A DNA stretch of 64,000 nt, taken from NCBI RefSeq assembly GCF_900105515.1, contig NZ_FNSY01000001.1, positions 4,638,001 to 4,702,000 on the forward strand, read 5' to 3'. Numbering within the stretch: position 1 is the stretch's first letter; each line of letters starts with the position of its first letter. Shown one piece after another: positions 1 through 7,868 of the stretch. Made by a program: the position numbers and the translations under genes. The notes under the pieces are model-generated. The model was not told the origin of the DNA, did no database searches, and saw only the letters and a program-made list of their open reading frames with translations. This DNA is from Streptomyces sp. 2131.1. Its GTDB lineage: Bacteria; Actinomycetota; Actinomycetes; Streptomycetales; Streptomycetaceae.

Positions 1-962
1 TGGCGGCGGAAGTGCCCGCGCAGCGCGACCGGCGAACGGAAGCCGCAGCGGCCCGCGACCTCGTCGACCGAGTAGTCCGACGTCTCCAGGAGGCGCTGCG
101 CCTGCAGCACCCGCTGGGTGATCAGCCACTGGAGCGGTGCGCTGCCGGTGAGCGAGCGGAACCTCCGGTCGAAGGTCCGCCGGCTCATGTAGGCGCGCGC
201 GGCCAGCGTCTCCACGTCGAACTGCTCGTGCAGATGCTCCAGCGCCCAGGCGACGACCTCGGCGAGCGGGTCGGAGCCGATCTCCTCAGGTAAAGACCTG
301 TCGAGGTAGCGCTCCTGACCGCCACTGCGCCGGGGCGGCACGACGAGCCGGCGGGCCAGTGCCCCGGCGGCCTCGGTGCCGTGGTCCGAGCGGACTATGT
401 GCAGGCACAGGTCGATGCCGGCCGCCGTCCCGGCGGAGGTCAGCACGTCCCCGTCGTCGACGAACAGCTCGCGCGGGTCGACGTGCACCGACGGGTAGCG
501 CTTGGCCAGCGTCGGCGCGTACATCCAGTGCGTGGTGGCGGGGCGGCCGTCCAGCAGTCCGGCTGCGGCGAGCACGAAGGCGCCCGTGCACAGCCCGACG
601 ATGCGGGCGCCCTCCTCGTGGGCGCGGCGCAGCGCGTCCAGGGCCTCCATGGGCGGCGGCGAGGTGATCGAGCGCCAGGCGGGCACCACGACGGTGCCGG
701 CCCTGCTGATCGCCTCCAGCCCGTAGGGCGCGGTCAGTTCGAGCCCGCCGGTGGTGCGCAGGGGCCCCTCTTCACCGCTGCACACGAGCAACCGGTAGCG
801 CGGAACTCCCGCGTCCTGGCGGTCGATCCCGAACACCGACAGCGGGATGGAGCTCTCGAAGATGGGGCCACCGCTGAAGAGCAGTACGGCGACGACTTCA
901 CGGCGTCGTCTTCCGCCCAGCTTCCGTACAGCCTCCGTTGCGGTGGCGGAGTCCTGGCTCAT
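1..962 (-). CDS. adpA: AdpA, AraC-family master regulator of differentiation (3' end cut by window edge)
   Basis: AdpA activates morphological development and secondary metabolism in Streptomyces (BldH in S. coelicolor) and acts in the cytoplasm on DNA. Reading the minus strand from an ATG gives 320 uninterrupted codons that run off the left edge. An AdpA of about 400 residues is expected, so roughly the last 80 are missing. Residues 20-200 form a DJ-1/PfpI-like domain with GLCTGAF and THWMYAPTLAKRYPS; from about residue 240 an AraC HTH domain follows, with SRRTFDRRF and CGFRSPVALRGHFRR. Codon 224 (positions 291-293), in the linker, is TTA, which in Streptomyces is read by the bldA tRNA, so translation should depend on bldA as known for adpA orthologs. 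A purine run (GAGGGGGG) precedes the start at slightly long spacing. Identification rests on recalled near-identity to known AdpA sequences. Confidence 0.95.
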   Translation of the reverse strand, partial: MSQDSATATEAVRKLGGRRRREVVAVLLFSGGPIFESSIPLSVFGIDRQDAGVPRYRLLVCSGEEGPLRTTGGLELTAPYGLEAISRAGTVVVPAWRSITSPPPMEALDALRRAHEEGARIVGLCTGAFVLAAAGLLDGRPATTHWMYAPTLAKRYPSVHVDPRELFVDDGDVLTSAGTAAGIDLCLHIVRSDHGTEAAGALARRLVVPPRRSGGQERYLDRSLPEEIGSDPLAEVVAWALEHLHEQFDVETLAARAYMSRRTFDRRFRSLTGSAPLQWLITQRVLQAQRLLETSDYSVDEVAGRCGFRSPVALRGHFRR

Positions 963-1866
963 GACGCTAAGCCCCCCTCGGTGTTCGCGTCTTCCTGGTC
1001 CTTACGGGCCTGTCGCACCTGCACTTGTCCCCTCGGTCGTGCACGAGTCCCCGGCCTTCGACGCCCAAGATCGAATCTACTGCGTCCCGTGGTGCCGTCG
1101 TGACAAGTTCACCAACCGGCTCATTGTCGACAAGGCAACCTGGCGGGAAGCGTTCGATCACGAAGCGTTTCACTCGCAGGTCGTACAGGGAAGTGCGTCC
1201 GGCGTTCATGGCCCGTCCCCATTGGGCGGAAGCGTACCGCGCGGTCTCTTCCTGCCTGGTGGCAAGGGGGTTGATCGGCCATTTCGACAAGGAACCGACC
1301 CGCCCCTGAAGTTGGCTGAAAATGTACGGTCGCGTGTGCGGAAATCAGTCGTTCTACCGGCGCACGACCCAGGGCGCCCGTCCGCCCCTGCGCGCCCCCT
1401 GGCAAGGGGAGTGCGGTGGCACCGGCCGGGCCGGCGCGCCCGGCGGGACGCGGGTGGCGGGGGGCAGCCGAATACCGCCCACCGGGCCGCGCCGGGCACA
1501 GCTCGTGCGGCAGGTTCCGGACGGGTTGGCGAGCGACGGCCGGCTCCCCCGGAAGGGTGGGTTCCGGTACGCCGGGGCGACGCGCGCGCCGGCCCGGGCG
1601 AAGCGTTCCTGCCGGGCGCCGGAAGGGGTCCGGACGGCGGTTCCCACGTGTGTGTACCGGGCAACCGGCATTGCCATCCGGGCCCGCTCTCGGGCATGCT
1701 CCGGAAAACGCCGCATGCGCCGTGCGCGGGGCGGGCAATGAAGGAGTGGCGCCGTACCCTTGGGGGTATGGGGTTGGGAAGATGATTCCCGGACACCACG
1801 ACACAGCTCGCTGACGCACCTTCCCACGTCGCTCTCCTCACGAGGACTCTCTTCGCCGAGACACCG
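963..1866. promoter_or_regulatory. Long non-coding region between adpA and the stress-protein gene
   Basis: About 900 bases separate the divergent adpA and universal-stress genes. The stretch from about 1080 to 1350 is visibly less G+C-rich than the coding DNA around it, as expected for a long regulatory leader. Known adpA promoters are complex (ArpA, AdpA autorepression, BldD), but I could not place a specific site for any of these. Open frames here on both strands have no convincing codon bias or ribosome binding site, and I leave them out. The only clear symmetrical element is the short palindrome at 1754-1769, listed separately. Confidence 0.6.
1754..1769 (+). promoter_or_regulatory. CsoR-like inverted repeat upstream of the stress-protein gene
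   Basis: The site GTACCCTTGGGGGTAT contains TACCC and GGGTA arms around TTGG. It resembles the operator ATACCCCTAGGGGGTAT in front of copZ at 46879-46895, but is one base shorter in the centre. It lies about 100 bases before the stress-protein start. A metal or CsoR-family repressor is possible; the spacing difference keeps this tentative. Confidence 0.35.
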
Positions 1867-2388
1867 ATGGCCGGTCACGAAATCCCCGAACCCGCGGACC
1901 GCAAGCAGGTAGCCGACCCCATGTCGGACCCGCTGGCGGCCGAACAAGCGCGCCGTCCGTGCGACCCCGCCTTCCGGCATGGGGTCGTCGTCGGCTTCGA
2001 CGGCTCGACGTCCAGCGAGCGGGCCCTCGCCTATGCGATCGGCATGTCCCGCAGGACGGGTTCCGGTCTGATCATCGTCCACGTCGCCAACCGGCTGCCG
2101 ACCACCGTCTGGGCGGGCTGCGAGCCCCCCGTCTTCGTCGACGTCCCGGACCACCGCACCGAGGTCCTCGGCCTGGAGCTCGCCTGCGCGGACTACCTCT
2201 CCGAGGTCCCCTGGGTGCTCGTGGAGCGCGGCGGGGACATCTGCCACGAGCTGGAGGAGGTCGGCCGGGAGTATTCGGCCGACGCCATCGTGGTGGGCTC
2301 CACGCACGGCCTGGTGGGCAAGATCTTCGGCTCGGTGGCCGGCCGGCTGGCCCGCCGCGCCCAGCGCCCGGTGGTCGTCATCCCGTAA
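1867..2388 (+). CDS. Universal stress protein (UspA family, single domain)
   Basis: Cytoplasmic nucleotide-binding stress protein of about 173 residues, one Usp domain. The first strand HGVVVGFDGSTSSERALAYA is typical, and the C-terminal block VVGSTHGLVGKIFGSVAGRL with PVVVIP matches the ATP-loop region. The spacing inside the loop (GSTHG then six residues then GS) differs from the classical G-2x-G-9x-G(S/T) pattern, so ATP binding cannot be assumed. The ATG used has only a distant GAGG; an ATG at 1921 would remove 18 residues and is also possible, since the Usp fold begins only near residue 38. The gene stands alone, diverges from adpA and ends in a strong hairpin facing glmS. Confidence 0.85.
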   Translation: MAGHEIPEPADRKQVADPMSDPLAAEQARRPCDPAFRHGVVVGFDGSTSSERALAYAIGMSRRTGSGLIIVHVANRLPTTVWAGCEPPVFVDVPDHRTEVLGLELACADYLSEVPWVLVERGGDICHELEEVGREYSADAIVVGSTHGLVGKIFGSVAGRLARRAQRPVVVIP

Positions 2389-2461
2389 CGCCCCGGCTGC
2401 GGACCGTGGTTCCGGGGCGGTGCGTTCGCGCCACCCGGCGGAGCGCCCGCGTATACGGAAA

Positions 2462-2496
2462 CGGCCCCCCGGCCACCACTGGTGACCGGGGGGCCG
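2462..2496. terminator. Bidirectional hairpin between the stress-protein gene and glmS
   Basis: A 15-base stem (CGGCCCCCCGGCCAC against GTGACCGGGGGGCCG, one G-T/wobble position) with a 5-base loop lies in the 130-base gap between two convergent genes. It should end transcription from both sides. Confidence 0.8.
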
Positions 2497-2520
2497 CATC
2501 CGTGCGACGGGGCGCCGTGC

Positions 2521-4350
2521 CTACTCGACCGTGACGGACTTCGCCAGGTTGCGCGGCTTGTCGATGTCCCGGCCCATGGCCAGCGCCGTGTGGTAGGCGA
2601 AGAGCTGGAGCGGGATGCCCATGAGGATCGGGTCCAGCTCGTTCTCGTTCTTCGGTACGACGATGGTGTGGTCGGCCTTCTCCTGGACCTGGTGGGCCAC
2701 GGCGAGGATGCGGCCGCTGCGGGCCTTGATCTCCTCCATCGCGGCGCGGTTCTTCTCCAGCAGGTCGTCGTCCGGCACGATCGCCACGGTCGGCATCGCG
2801 GGCTCGATCAGGGCGAGCGGACCGTGCTTCAGCTCGGAGGCCGGGTAGGCCTCGGCGTGGATGTACGAGACCTCCTTGAGCTTCAGGGAAGCCTCGCGGG
2901 CCACGGGGTAGCCGCGCACCCGGCCGATGAACATCATCGACTTCGCGTCCGCGTACTCGGCGGCCAGCCGCTTGATCTCGTCCTCGCCGGCGAGGATCTC
3001 GCTGATCTGGGCGGGCAGCCTGCGCAGGCCCTCGATGATCCGCTTGCCGTCGGCGACCGACAGGTCCCGGATGCGGCCCAGGTGCAGGGCGAGCAGCGCG
3101 AACGCGACCACGGTGTTGGTGAAGCACTTGGTGGAGACCACGCACACCTCGGGGCCCGCGTGCACGTACGTGCCGCCGTCGGCCTCGCGGGCGATGGCCG
3201 AGCCGACCACGTTGACCACGCCGAGGACCCGCGCGCCCTTGCGCTTCAGCTCCTGGACGGCGGCCAGCACGTCGTACGTCTCACCGGACTGCGAGACCGC
3301 GACGTACAGCGTGTCGGGGTCCACGACCGGGTTGCGGTAGCGGAACTCGGAGGCGGGCTCGGCGTCCGCGGGGATGCGGGCCAGTTCCTCGATCAGCTGC
3401 GCGCCGATCTGGCCCGCGTGGTACGAGGTGCCGCAGCCGAGGATCTTGATGCGGCGGACCCCGCGCGCCTCGCGGGCGTCCAGGTTGAGGCCGCCCAGGT
3501 GCACCGTGGAGAACCGGTCGTCGATCCGGCCGCGCAGCACCCGGTCGACGGCGTCCGCCTGCTCGGAGATCTCCTTGTGCATGTACGTGTCGTGGCCGCC
3601 CATGTCGTACGACTCGGCCTCCCACTCCACGGTGGTCGGCGTGGCCGTCGTGGTCGAGCCCTCCGTGGTGTACGTACGGAAGTCGTCGGCCTTCAGGGTG
3701 GCCATCTCGCCGTCGTCCAGGGTGACGACCTGGCGGGTGTGGGCGACCAGGGCGGCGACGTCGGAGGCGACGAACATCTCCTTCTCGCCGATGCCGAGGA
3801 CGACCGGGGAGCCGTTGCGGGCCACCACGATGCGGTCGTTGAAGTCGGCGTGCAGGACGGCGATGCCGTAGGTGCCCTCGACGGAGCGCAGGGCCTCGCG
3901 GACCTTCTCCTCCAGCGTCACGGCGTCCGAGCGGGCGATCAGGTGGACCAGCACCTCGGTGTCGGTCTCGGAGAGGAAGACGACGCCCTCGGCGGTCAGC
4001 CGGGCGCGCAGCTCGGAGGCGTTGTCGATGATCCCGTTGTGGACGACGGCGACCTTGCCCTCGGCGTCCAGGTGCGGGTGGGCGTTCTCGTCGCTCGGGG
4101 CGCCGTGGGTGGCCCAGCGGGTGTGGGCGATGCCGGTGGTGCCGGCGAAGCGCTTGGGGACCCGGGACTCCAGCTCGCGGACCCGGCCCTTGGCCTTGAC
4201 CGACTTCAGCGTGGCGGGCTTCCCGGCCGCGGGCTTTCCGGTGATCACGATGCCGGCGGAGTCGTAACCCCGGTACTCCAGCCGCTGCAGGCCTTCGAGC
4301 AGCAGCGGGGCCACGTCACGCTTTCCGATGTAACCGACGATTCCGCACAT
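2521..4350 (-). CDS. glmS: Glutamine--fructose-6-phosphate aminotransferase (isomerizing)
   Basis: Makes glucosamine 6-phosphate from fructose 6-phosphate and glutamine, the first step towards UDP-GlcNAc and peptidoglycan. The protein has 609 residues, normal for the family. It begins MCGIVGYIG, so the catalytic Cys2 of the Ntn glutaminase domain is in place after Met removal, followed by EYRGYDSAGI. Two SIS domains follow, with the sugar-binding motif GCGTSYHAG and QSGETYD in the first, and the C-terminus DKPRNLAKSVTVE is canonical. A GGAGGG lies about 13 bases before the ATG. The gene follows a small conserved gene on the same strand and is near a hexosaminidase gene, so amino-sugar synthesis and recovery are adjacent. 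Streptomyces often have two glmS copies; I cannot tell which role this one has. Confidence 0.96.
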   Translation of the reverse strand: MCGIVGYIGKRDVAPLLLEGLQRLEYRGYDSAGIVITGKPAAGKPATLKSVKAKGRVRELESRVPKRFAGTTGIAHTRWATHGAPSDENAHPHLDAEGKVAVVHNGIIDNASELRARLTAEGVVFLSETDTEVLVHLIARSDAVTLEEKVREALRSVEGTYGIAVLHADFNDRIVVARNGSPVVLGIGEKEMFVASDVAALVAHTRQVVTLDDGEMATLKADDFRTYTTEGSTTTATPTTVEWEAESYDMGGHDTYMHKEISEQADAVDRVLRGRIDDRFSTVHLGGLNLDAREARGVRRIKILGCGTSYHAGQIGAQLIEELARIPADAEPASEFRYRNPVVDPDTLYVAVSQSGETYDVLAAVQELKRKGARVLGVVNVVGSAIAREADGGTYVHAGPEVCVVSTKCFTNTVVAFALLALHLGRIRDLSVADGKRIIEGLRRLPAQISEILAGEDEIKRLAAEYADAKSMMFIGRVRGYPVAREASLKLKEVSYIHAEAYPASELKHGPLALIEPAMPTVAIVPDDDLLEKNRAAMEEIKARSGRILAVAHQVQEKADHTIVVPKNENELDPILMGIPLQLFAYHTALAMGRDIDKPRNLAKSVTVE

Positions 4351-4407
4351 AGAGCGTTCTGCCCTCCAACGATGAACAAGTAGGGGGTACCCGGCCGTGA
4401 AGAGGCC

Positions 4408-4683
4408 TCAGCCGTAGACGATGCGGCGCAGCTGACGGAGCGAGAGCTCCGGCGGCGCGACCGCCCGGTGCGGCAGTTCGGCCGCGATCCGTTCGAAGAT
4501 CTCCGTGTTCACCAGGCCGCCGGCCTGCAGTTCGCGGTGGCGGCGGCGGACGAAGACCTCGGTCGTCTCGTCGAAGTACGCCAGCACGTCGAGGATCACC
4601 CGGGCGGCTTCGCCGCGGGGCAGCGTGGTGCTGCGCACCACGTGGTCAATGAGGTCGTCGTACGACGAGAGGCGTTCGAGCAC
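4408..4683 (-). CDS. Small conserved protein of unknown function upstream of glmS
   Basis: I do not recognise this family. The frame has strong Streptomyces codon bias and encodes a soluble, helical, charged protein (SSYDDLIDHVVRSTTLPRGE, then RRRHRELQ, ending SLRQLRRIVYG). The start is unclear: GTG at 4683 gives 91 residues but has no good ribosome binding site, while the in-frame sequence keeps coding character for roughly 15-30 residues further upstream without a standard start codon (GTT and ATT occur at RIVALGPLPP). It ends 57 bases before glmS on the same strand, so the two could be cotranscribed. Confidence 0.6.
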   Translation of the reverse strand: MLERLSSYDDLIDHVVRSTTLPRGEAARVILDVLAYFDETTEVFVRRRHRELQAGGLVNTEIFERIAAELPHRAVAPPELSLRQLRRIVYG

Positions 4684-5005
4684 CCGTCGATACTGCGGCG
4701 GAAGAGGCCCGAGCGCAACAATCCTGCCCGATTCCGGGCAGGGAGTGGCCTCGGCGATCCTCTTTCTCTGGCTTTGGCCGATTTCTGTGACCCGTCGAAC
4801 GGCTCCGAGAGAGGCGTGGCGTGCGAGTGGTCGGAGCCGAAGGGGTGAACTACCGCATAAGCCGCAAAACGTCTTCAGGGTGCCGGGGTGACCAACGCCG
4901 GTGCGTGGTCTACATCTTGACCATCCGTGAGGTGCGCGGTACGCATGGTGACGGAGAAAGGTCAGGAGACCCAGCAGAGTGACCCCGTAGAAAGGGACCC
5001 GGCTT
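4684..5005. promoter_or_regulatory. Divergent regulatory region before the hexosaminidase gene
   Basis: About 320 bases between the small minus-strand gene and the plus-strand hexosaminidase. It probably also holds the true start of the minus-strand gene. Near the hexosaminidase it contains TGGTC-8 bases-GACCA (4906-4923). The left half GTGGTCTACATC resembles one half of a DasR site (consensus around TGGTCTAGACCA). DasR control of chitin-oligomer hydrolases is established in Streptomyces, but this match is imperfect. Confidence 0.45.
4906..4923 (+). promoter_or_regulatory. Possible DasR-type (dre-like) element
   Basis: TGGTCTACATCTTGACCA has perfect TGGTC/GACCA arms, but the arms are 8 bases apart instead of the 2 in the canonical dre. 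The element lies 80 bases before the hexosaminidase start, where a repressor site would be expected. Confidence 0.35.
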
Positions 5006-6667
5006 GTGAGACCGCACACGGTCCGGCGCAGTGCTCTTCCCCGTGCTCTACCCCGACTCCTCGGCTCGCTGCTGCTCGTCGCGGCGGCCGGTGTCTCCAG
5101 CGCGTGTGCCGCCCCCGAGGCGTCCGCCGCCCAGGTCACCGCGGTGGCCGCGGCGCCCGGGCCGCTCGGCCGGGTGGTGCCCGCCCCAGCCTCGGTCAGA
5201 CCCGGCGGCGCCCCGTACGTCCTCACCCCGGCCACCAGGATCCGGGCCGTCGGGGGCGCCGGCGACGCCCGGAGGATCGGCGACTACCTCGCGGGCGTGC
5301 TCCGCCCGTCCACCGGGTACGCCCTGCCGGTCACCCGCAACGACGGCGCCGACGGCATCCGGTTACGGCTCGACCCGAGCGCCGGCGAGCTGGGCGCCGA
5401 GGGCTACACCCTCACCTCCGGGCGCGGCTCCGTCACCGTCACCGCCGAACAGCCGGCGGGGCTCTTCCACGGCGTCCAGACGCTGCGTCAGCTGCTGCCG
5501 CCCCGGGTGGAGCGCGACACCCGGCAGAAGGGCCCGTGGCGGGTCGCCGGCGGCACCATCACCGACACGCCGCGCTACGCCTACCGCGGCGCGATGCTCG
5601 ACGTCTCACGGCACTTCTTCTCGGTCGACGAGGTGAAGCGGTACATCGACCAGATCGCCCAGTACAAGATCAACACCTTCCACATCCACCTCTCCGACGA
5701 CCAGGGCTGGCGCATCGCCGTCGACTCCTGGCCGCGGCTCGCCACGTACGGCGGCTCCACCGAGGTCGACGGCGGGCCCGGCGGGTACTACACCAAGGCG
5801 CAGTACCAGGAGATCGTGCGGTACGCGGGCTCCCGCTACCTGGAGGTGGTCCCGGAGATCGACATGCCGGGCCACACCAACGCCGCCCTCGCCTCGTACG
5901 CCGATCTGAACTGCGACGGGGTCGCACCGCCGCTCTATACCGGCACCAAGGTCGGTTTCAGCTCGCTGTGCGCCGGCAAGGACGTCACGTACGACTTCAT
6001 CGACGACGTCGTCCGCGAGGTGGCCGCGCTCACGCCCGGCCGCTACTTCCACATCGGCGGCGACGAGGCGCACTCCACCAGCCACCAGGACTACGTGGCG
6101 ATCATGACCCGCGCCCAGGCCGTCGTCGGGAAGTACGGCAAGACCGTGATGGGCTGGCACCAGCTCACCGGCGCCGACCCCGTCGCGGGCGCCGTCGCGC
6201 AGTACTGGGGCTACGACAGAACCAGCGCGGCCGACCGGCAGCAGGTGGTGGACGCGGCGAAGAACGGCACCCGGCTCGTGCTGTCACCGGCGGACCGGGT
6301 GTACCTCGACATGAAGTACACCGACCAGACCGAACTGGGCCTGAAGTGGGCCGGACTGGTCGAGGTGCGGCGCAGTTACGACTGGGACCCCGGAACGTAC
6401 CTCACCGGCGCCCCGGAGAGCTCCGTGCTGGGCGTCGAGGCGCCGATCTGGTCCGAGACCCTGACCGACAGCGCCGACATCGACGCCATGGCGTTCCCGC
6501 GGCTGCCCGGCGCCGCCGAGCTGGCCTGGTCACCGGCGTCGACGCACGACTGGGACATGTACAAGGTGCGGCTCGCGGCGCTCGGGGAGCGGTTCACCGC
6601 CCAGGGCATCGACTACTACCGCTCGCCGCAGGTCCCCTGGCCCGCCTCGGAGACGGGCGGGAGCTGA
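5006..6667 (+). CDS. Secreted beta-N-acetylhexosaminidase (GH20)
   Basis: Releases terminal GlcNAc/GalNAc from chitin oligomers and glycans outside the cell. The 553-residue protein starts at GTG with AGAAAGGG upstream. It has an N-terminal signal peptide (hydrophobic LLGSLLLVAAAGVSSAC), where the Cys suggests a lipoprotein but the lipobox SSAC is poor, so plain secretion is equally likely. An alpha/beta GH20b domain precedes the TIM barrel. Catalytic residues Asp353-Glu354 are in HIGGDEAH, and substrate-site motifs HIHLSDDQGWR and PEIDMPGH are intact. Codon 120 (5363-5365) is TTA, so efficient translation should require bldA tRNA. This would tie the enzyme to late growth, together with adpA at the window start. 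A hairpin follows the gene. Confidence 0.95.
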   Translation: MRPHTVRRSALPRALPRLLGSLLLVAAAGVSSACAAPEASAAQVTAVAAAPGPLGRVVPAPASVRPGGAPYVLTPATRIRAVGGAGDARRIGDYLAGVLRPSTGYALPVTRNDGADGIRLRLDPSAGELGAEGYTLTSGRGSVTVTAEQPAGLFHGVQTLRQLLPPRVERDTRQKGPWRVAGGTITDTPRYAYRGAMLDVSRHFFSVDEVKRYIDQIAQYKINTFHIHLSDDQGWRIAVDSWPRLATYGGSTEVDGGPGGYYTKAQYQEIVRYAGSRYLEVVPEIDMPGHTNAALASYADLNCDGVAPPLYTGTKVGFSSLCAGKDVTYDFIDDVVREVAALTPGRYFHIGGDEAHSTSHQDYVAIMTRAQAVVGKYGKTVMGWHQLTGADPVAGAVAQYWGYDRTSAADRQQVVDAAKNGTRLVLSPADRVYLDMKYTDQTELGLKWAGLVEVRRSYDWDPGTYLTGAPESSVLGVEAPIWSETLTDSADIDAMAFPRLPGAAELAWSPASTHDWDMYKVRLAALGERFTAQGIDYYRSPQVPWPASETGGS

Positions 6668-6672
6668 CACGC

Positions 6673-6708
6673 CACCGCCCCGGCGGCCTTCAGGCTGCCG
6701 GGGTGGTG
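6673..6708. terminator. Bidirectional hairpin between hexosaminidase and desE
   Basis: A 16-base stem (CACCGCCCCGGCGGCC against GGCTGCCGGGGTGGTG, two wobble-type mismatches) with loop TTCA fills the short gap between these convergent genes. Confidence 0.8.
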
Positions 6709-6718
6709 AACGGTCGCG

Positions 6719-7750
6719 TCAGGCGACCTTCTTGGCGTTCTCGATGGCCTTCGCCAGGTCCTCCAGGATCGGCGCGCACTTGGCGTAGCTGTAGATCGGC
6801 TCGGTCGTACGCGGGATGACCTGGCCGCCCTTGACCGCCGGCAGCTGCGCCCAGGTCGGCTTGGAGGTCAGCGCCTCGGGCTGGAGCGCCGAGGAGCGGT
6901 TGTCCATCATGATGATGTCGGCGCCGTACTTGTCGACGTTCTCCCAGCTCAGCTCCTCGAAGAAGCCCGCCGCGTTCACCTTCGGCTCGACGAACTTCAC
7001 GCCCAGCTCCTGGAAGTACAGGGTGTCGGCGGACATCTTGGCGAGCGAGACGTAGAACAGGTCCTGGCTGGCCGAGCCGACCATGACCTTGATCTCCGGC
7101 TTGGACTTCGCCGCGGCGCGCAGCCGGGCGGCGGCCTTCTCGAAGCGCGCCTTGGCGGCGGTGACCTTCGCCGACTTCACATCGGCGCCGAGCGAGGCCG
7201 CGAGGTCCTCGTGGCGCTGGATGGCCTTGGGGATCGTGGTCTCGGCGGCCCACAGGGCGACGCTCGGGGCCAGCTTCAGGATCTTGTCCTTGGACTGGTC
7301 CGGCACGTACCAGAGGGCGTCCTTCTCCCACATCGCCGTGACCAGCAGCTCCGGGCCGAGCGCCGCGTACTTCTCGACGTTGAACTCGCCCCAGACGTTG
7401 CCCAGGATCTCGACCTTGCTGATGTCCAGGTCGCCGGCCTGCACGTCGGGCTTGCCGTCCTTGGTCTTCGTCGGCCCGAAGACCGCCTTGACCTCGATGC
7501 CGTAGTCGTGGAGGGCGGCGGCGACACCGGTGAAGGCGACGATGTTCTTCGGGACGGACTCGGCCTCGGCGACCTGGCCCCGGTCGTCCTTGAACTTCCA
7601 CGGCCCGGCGTCGGCGCTCTTGGAGCCGGAGCCGGCGGAGTCCTTCGAGTCGCTGCCGCCGCAGGCCGCGAGCACGGCGCCGAGGCCAACGGCGCCGCCC
7701 ATGGCCAGCAGGCCTCGGCGGGTGGGACGGGACGCTCGGGTTGCGCTCAT
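6719..7750 (-). CDS. desE: Ferrioxamine-type siderophore-binding lipoprotein
   Basis: Solute-binding component for ferric hydroxamate uptake, anchored outside the membrane. Its 343 residues match the recalled DesE sequence of Streptomyces. The N-terminus carries a twin-arginine-like signal (PTRRGLLAMGG) and lipobox LAACGG, then a Ser/Asp-rich spacer and a class III (FecB/FepB-type) periplasmic-binding fold (PKNIVAFTGVAAALHDYG, WGEFNVEKYAALGPELLV, KYGADIIMMDNRS). An iron box lies 55 bases upstream, so iron-dependent repression by a DmdR/IdeR-type regulator is expected. No permease or ATPase is adjacent, and the desferrioxamine biosynthesis genes that accompany desE in S. coelicolor are not next to it here. 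Confidence 0.9.
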   Translation of the reverse strand: MSATRASRPTRRGLLAMGGAVGLGAVLAACGGSDSKDSAGSGSKSADAGPWKFKDDRGQVAEAESVPKNIVAFTGVAAALHDYGIEVKAVFGPTKTKDGKPDVQAGDLDISKVEILGNVWGEFNVEKYAALGPELLVTAMWEKDALWYVPDQSKDKILKLAPSVALWAAETTIPKAIQRHEDLAASLGADVKSAKVTAAKARFEKAAARLRAAAKSKPEIKVMVGSASQDLFYVSLAKMSADTLYFQELGVKFVEPKVNAAGFFEELSWENVDKYGADIIMMDNRSSALQPEALTSKPTWAQLPAVKGGQVIPRTTEPIYSYAKCAPILEDLAKAIENAKKVA

Positions 7751-7802
7751 GACGGAGTCCGCTTTCGTACGAGCCGGAGACCGGCCGATGACACGTTCGA
7801 GG

Positions 7803-7821
7803 GAAGGTTAGCCTAACCTCA
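7803..7821 (-). promoter_or_regulatory. Iron box (DmdR1/IdeR-type operator) of desE
   Basis: AGGTTAG-C-CTAACCT is a perfect 7+1+7 palindrome matching the core of the actinobacterial iron box (consensus TTAGGTTAGGCTAACCTAA). It is 55-70 bases before the desE start codon. Confidence 0.88.
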
Positions 7822-7868
7822 GGCTGTGTCGACCTGCGGGCCCGGCCCCCACCGCCCGGCCGGCGGGC

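Noticed and set aside
967..1290. Minus-strand frame of 107 codons upstream of adpA
   Set aside because: It lies in the less G+C-rich adpA leader, has no codon bias or ribosome binding site, and overlaps an equally good plus-strand frame; more likely regulatory DNA.
2482..4383. 633-codon plus-strand frame opposite glmS
   Set aside because: Antisense shadow of a certain glmS gene, with Val/Asp/Gly-biased composition typical of the complement of Streptomyces genes.
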